From JOPF136 sp035517515 (GTDB lineage: Bacteria > Acidobacteriota > Terriglobia > Acidiferrales > UBA7541): DNA of 7,456 nt. The stretch is taken from contig DATIYQ010000318.1 in assembly GCA_035517515.1 (NCBI GenBank), forward strand, positions 1 to 7,456, written 5' to 3'. The notes beneath the pieces are model-generated. The model was not told the origin of the DNA, did no database searches, and worked only from the letters and a program-made list of their open reading frames with translations. The position numbers and the translations under genes were made by a program. Within the stretch, counting starts at the first letter, position 1, and every line of letters starts with the position of its first letter. This document shows, piece by piece, positions 6,618 through 7,456 of the stretch.

Positions 6618-7061
6618 TTAAATCCACGAGCCCAGCGAACGTATCAGCCGAACCAGCGGCGATTCCGGCACCAGCACGTCCTGCGCTTCCTGAATGGCCT
6701 CGGGAATGCGTCCGGCACGCGCCAGAGCTTCCGCCAGCCGTTCTCCAATGACCGAAGAATGCGGGTCCAATTCGTAGGCGCGGCGATAGGCGGCGATGGC
6801 TTTACCTGCATAGTCCGCCCGGCCGGTGAATTCGTATTGCTCCTCGTACATGCGAGCGATGGAGAACTGGAAGTAGGTCTCCGCGCGGCGGTCGGTTTCC
6901 GATTGTGGAACCGCGGGAGCCGAGGCGCCGGAGGCGTCCTGGGATGCACCTTGGGGCGAATCCTGATTGGCCGGACGCGCCGCGGCCGGCAGAGCGAACA
7001 GCCCGGCGGCCGCCAACAACGCCCAGGCTTGCCAAATGCTATTTCGATGGGTTCCAAACAT
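6618..7061 (-). CDS. Short exported TPR protein, probably 3'-truncated
   Basis: This 147-aa protein has a signal peptide (residues 1-28, core WALLAAAGLFALPAAA). A Gln/Ser/Ala-rich linker (33-55) follows, then two TPR-like units: about 60-98 (YFQFSIARMYEEQYEFTGRA then AIAAYRRAYELDPHS) and about 101-131 (VIGERLAEALARAGRIPEAI). Acidobacterial proteins with this start, as I recall the family, are usually several hundred residues long and continue with many more TPRs. Here the TPR pattern is lost after about residue 130 (VPESPLVRLIRSLGSWI, then stop), suggesting a 3' deletion or frameshift. No TPR-like continuation is visible in the other minus-strand frames. The first 33 codons and the promoter are duplicated at the left edge of the window. 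It is convergent with the regulator gene, 101 bp apart, with no clear terminator between. It may still make a small periplasmic TPR protein, or be a remnant. Confidence 0.75.
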   Translation of the reverse strand: MFGTHRNSIWQAWALLAAAGLFALPAAARPANQDSPQGASQDASGASAPAVPQSETDRRAETYFQFSIARMYEEQYEFTGRADYAGKAIAAYRRAYELDPHSSVIGERLAEALARAGRIPEAIQEAQDVLVPESPLVRLIRSLGSWI

Positions 7062-7113
7062 GAACCATCATTATCCTATAGTCGAGCGGCGGCTCCAACG
7101 GGCTCCGTGCCTG
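6961..7113. repeat. Right copy of the 153-bp direct repeat
   Basis: Identical to bases 1-153 except for two substitutions (6973 and 6996). It covers the first 33 codons of the TPR gene, its promoter-like element and 15 bp further upstream. To the right it continues into sequence leading to purH instead of the DinB remnant. Whether similarity continues left of 6961 cannot be judged, because the other copy is cut by the window edge. Confidence 0.97.
7070..7098 (-). promoter_or_regulatory. Candidate sigma-70-type promoter for the short TPR gene
   Basis: TTGGAG (7098-7093) and GATAAT (7075-7070) on the minus strand lie 17 bp apart. The predicted start point falls within a few bases of the ATG at 7061-7059, so the mRNA would be leaderless or nearly so. 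The element is conserved without change in the left repeat copy. Confidence 0.45.
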
Positions 7114-7260
7114 CGCTTTTCTTCGATGCATTCCCGTGCTGCGGAGATCCCTTCGAGGGAACGAGTTTTGTGAACGCATCGGCTGCAAATGCACGGGTTG
7201 TTCGCGGGCAGCGGGGAGGAAAAGGCGAGAGGCTCCTGGAAAGCGGCGCCCCTCGCAGTC

Positions 7261-7275
7261 AAAGGCCTTCAGGCC
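7261..7275 (-). terminator. Weak hairpin downstream of purH
   Basis: On the minus strand, GGCC-TGAA-GGCC (7275-7264) is followed by TTT, about 55 nt after the purH stop. The stem is only 4 bp with a short T-run, so this is a weak intrinsic-terminator candidate. Otherwise the 269-bp gap 7062-7330 shows the repeat, the TPR promoter and a small TCCCT-TCG-AGGGA hairpin (7148-7160), with no coding sequence I trust. Confidence 0.3.
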
Positions 7276-7330
7276 GGCTGCTGGGTGAACCGCGCCGGGG
7301 CCTGAGACTGAGGGCAGGGCGGAATGGCCC

Positions 7331-7456
7331 TTAGTGGCGAAAGTGGCGGACACCGGTGAAGACCATGGCCATGCCGGCGTGGTCCGCGGCGGCAATCACG
7401 TCTGCGTCACGGACGGAACCGCCGGGCTGAATCACGGCGGTGGCTCCGGCGCGGGC
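7331..7456 (-). CDS. purH: Bifunctional AICAR transformylase / IMP cyclohydrolase, C-terminus (partial)
   Basis: The last 41 codons and TAA stop (7333-7331) are present; the gene enters from the right edge. The translation, ARAGATAVIQPGGSVRDADV then IAAADHAGMAMVFTGVRHFRH, is the highly conserved PurH ending: IQPGGS(V/I)RD in the transformylase domain and the terminal MVFTGxRHFRH. PurH carries out the final two steps of de novo purine synthesis, formylating AICAR with 10-formyltetrahydrofolate and cyclising FAICAR to IMP in the cytoplasm. About 90% of the protein lies outside the window. Nothing abnormal is seen in the visible part. It is on the same strand as the TPR gene, 269 bp upstream of it, and that gene has its own promoter candidate, so they need not be co-transcribed. 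Confidence 0.95.
   Translation of the reverse strand, partial: ARAGATAVIQPGGSVRDADVIAAADHAGMAMVFTGVRHFRH

Noticed and set aside
6759..7334. Plus-strand frame of 191 codons over the TPR gene and the gap before purH.
   Set aside because: It is antisense to the TPR gene, with low-complexity Arg/Gly composition and no homologous motif.

Overview
The window is GC-rich, chromosomal-looking bacterial DNA. The mix of gene families points to a member of the Acidobacteriota: a PEP-CTERM surface protein, a large secreted PKD/HYR protein, a winged-helix/TolB-like/TPR membrane regulator, a DinB-fold protein and a signal-peptide TPR protein. This assignment is inferred from gene content only; there is no rRNA or tRNA in the window.

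Layout, left to right. Bases 1-153 are a near-exact copy (2 mismatches) of 6961-7113. This segment carries a promoter and the first 33 codons of a minus-strand TPR protein that runs off the left edge. The copy ends abruptly inside a plus-strand DinB-family gene (155-556), which lacks its N-terminal third or so. The stretch 557-699 has two hairpins between convergent 3' ends. On the minus strand a two-gene unit follows. A 1047-aa secreted PKD-HYR/PKD-HYR protein (4445 down to 1302) is followed after 56 bp by a 181-aa PEP-CTERM protein (1245 down to 700). Both have good Shine-Dalgarno sequences. Divergent from them is a 623-aa membrane-anchored transcription regulator (4645-6516). Convergent to that is a short 147-aa TPR protein (7061 down to 6618). 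The right edge holds the last 41 codons of purH (minus strand, stop at 7331-7333).

Working together: the two exported proteins look like one transcription unit for a cell-surface or extracellular component. The divergent one-component regulator sits where a local regulator would sit, but no operator could be identified. purH is housekeeping and unrelated.

The most notable feature is the 153-bp repeat. Its right boundary is exactly where the DinB gene is broken. The pattern fits the junction of a tandem duplication with a 6960-bp period, which sequence left of the window would confirm or refute. I see no CRISPR array, IS element, phage gene, tRNA or rRNA, and no convincing new defence or metabolic system.
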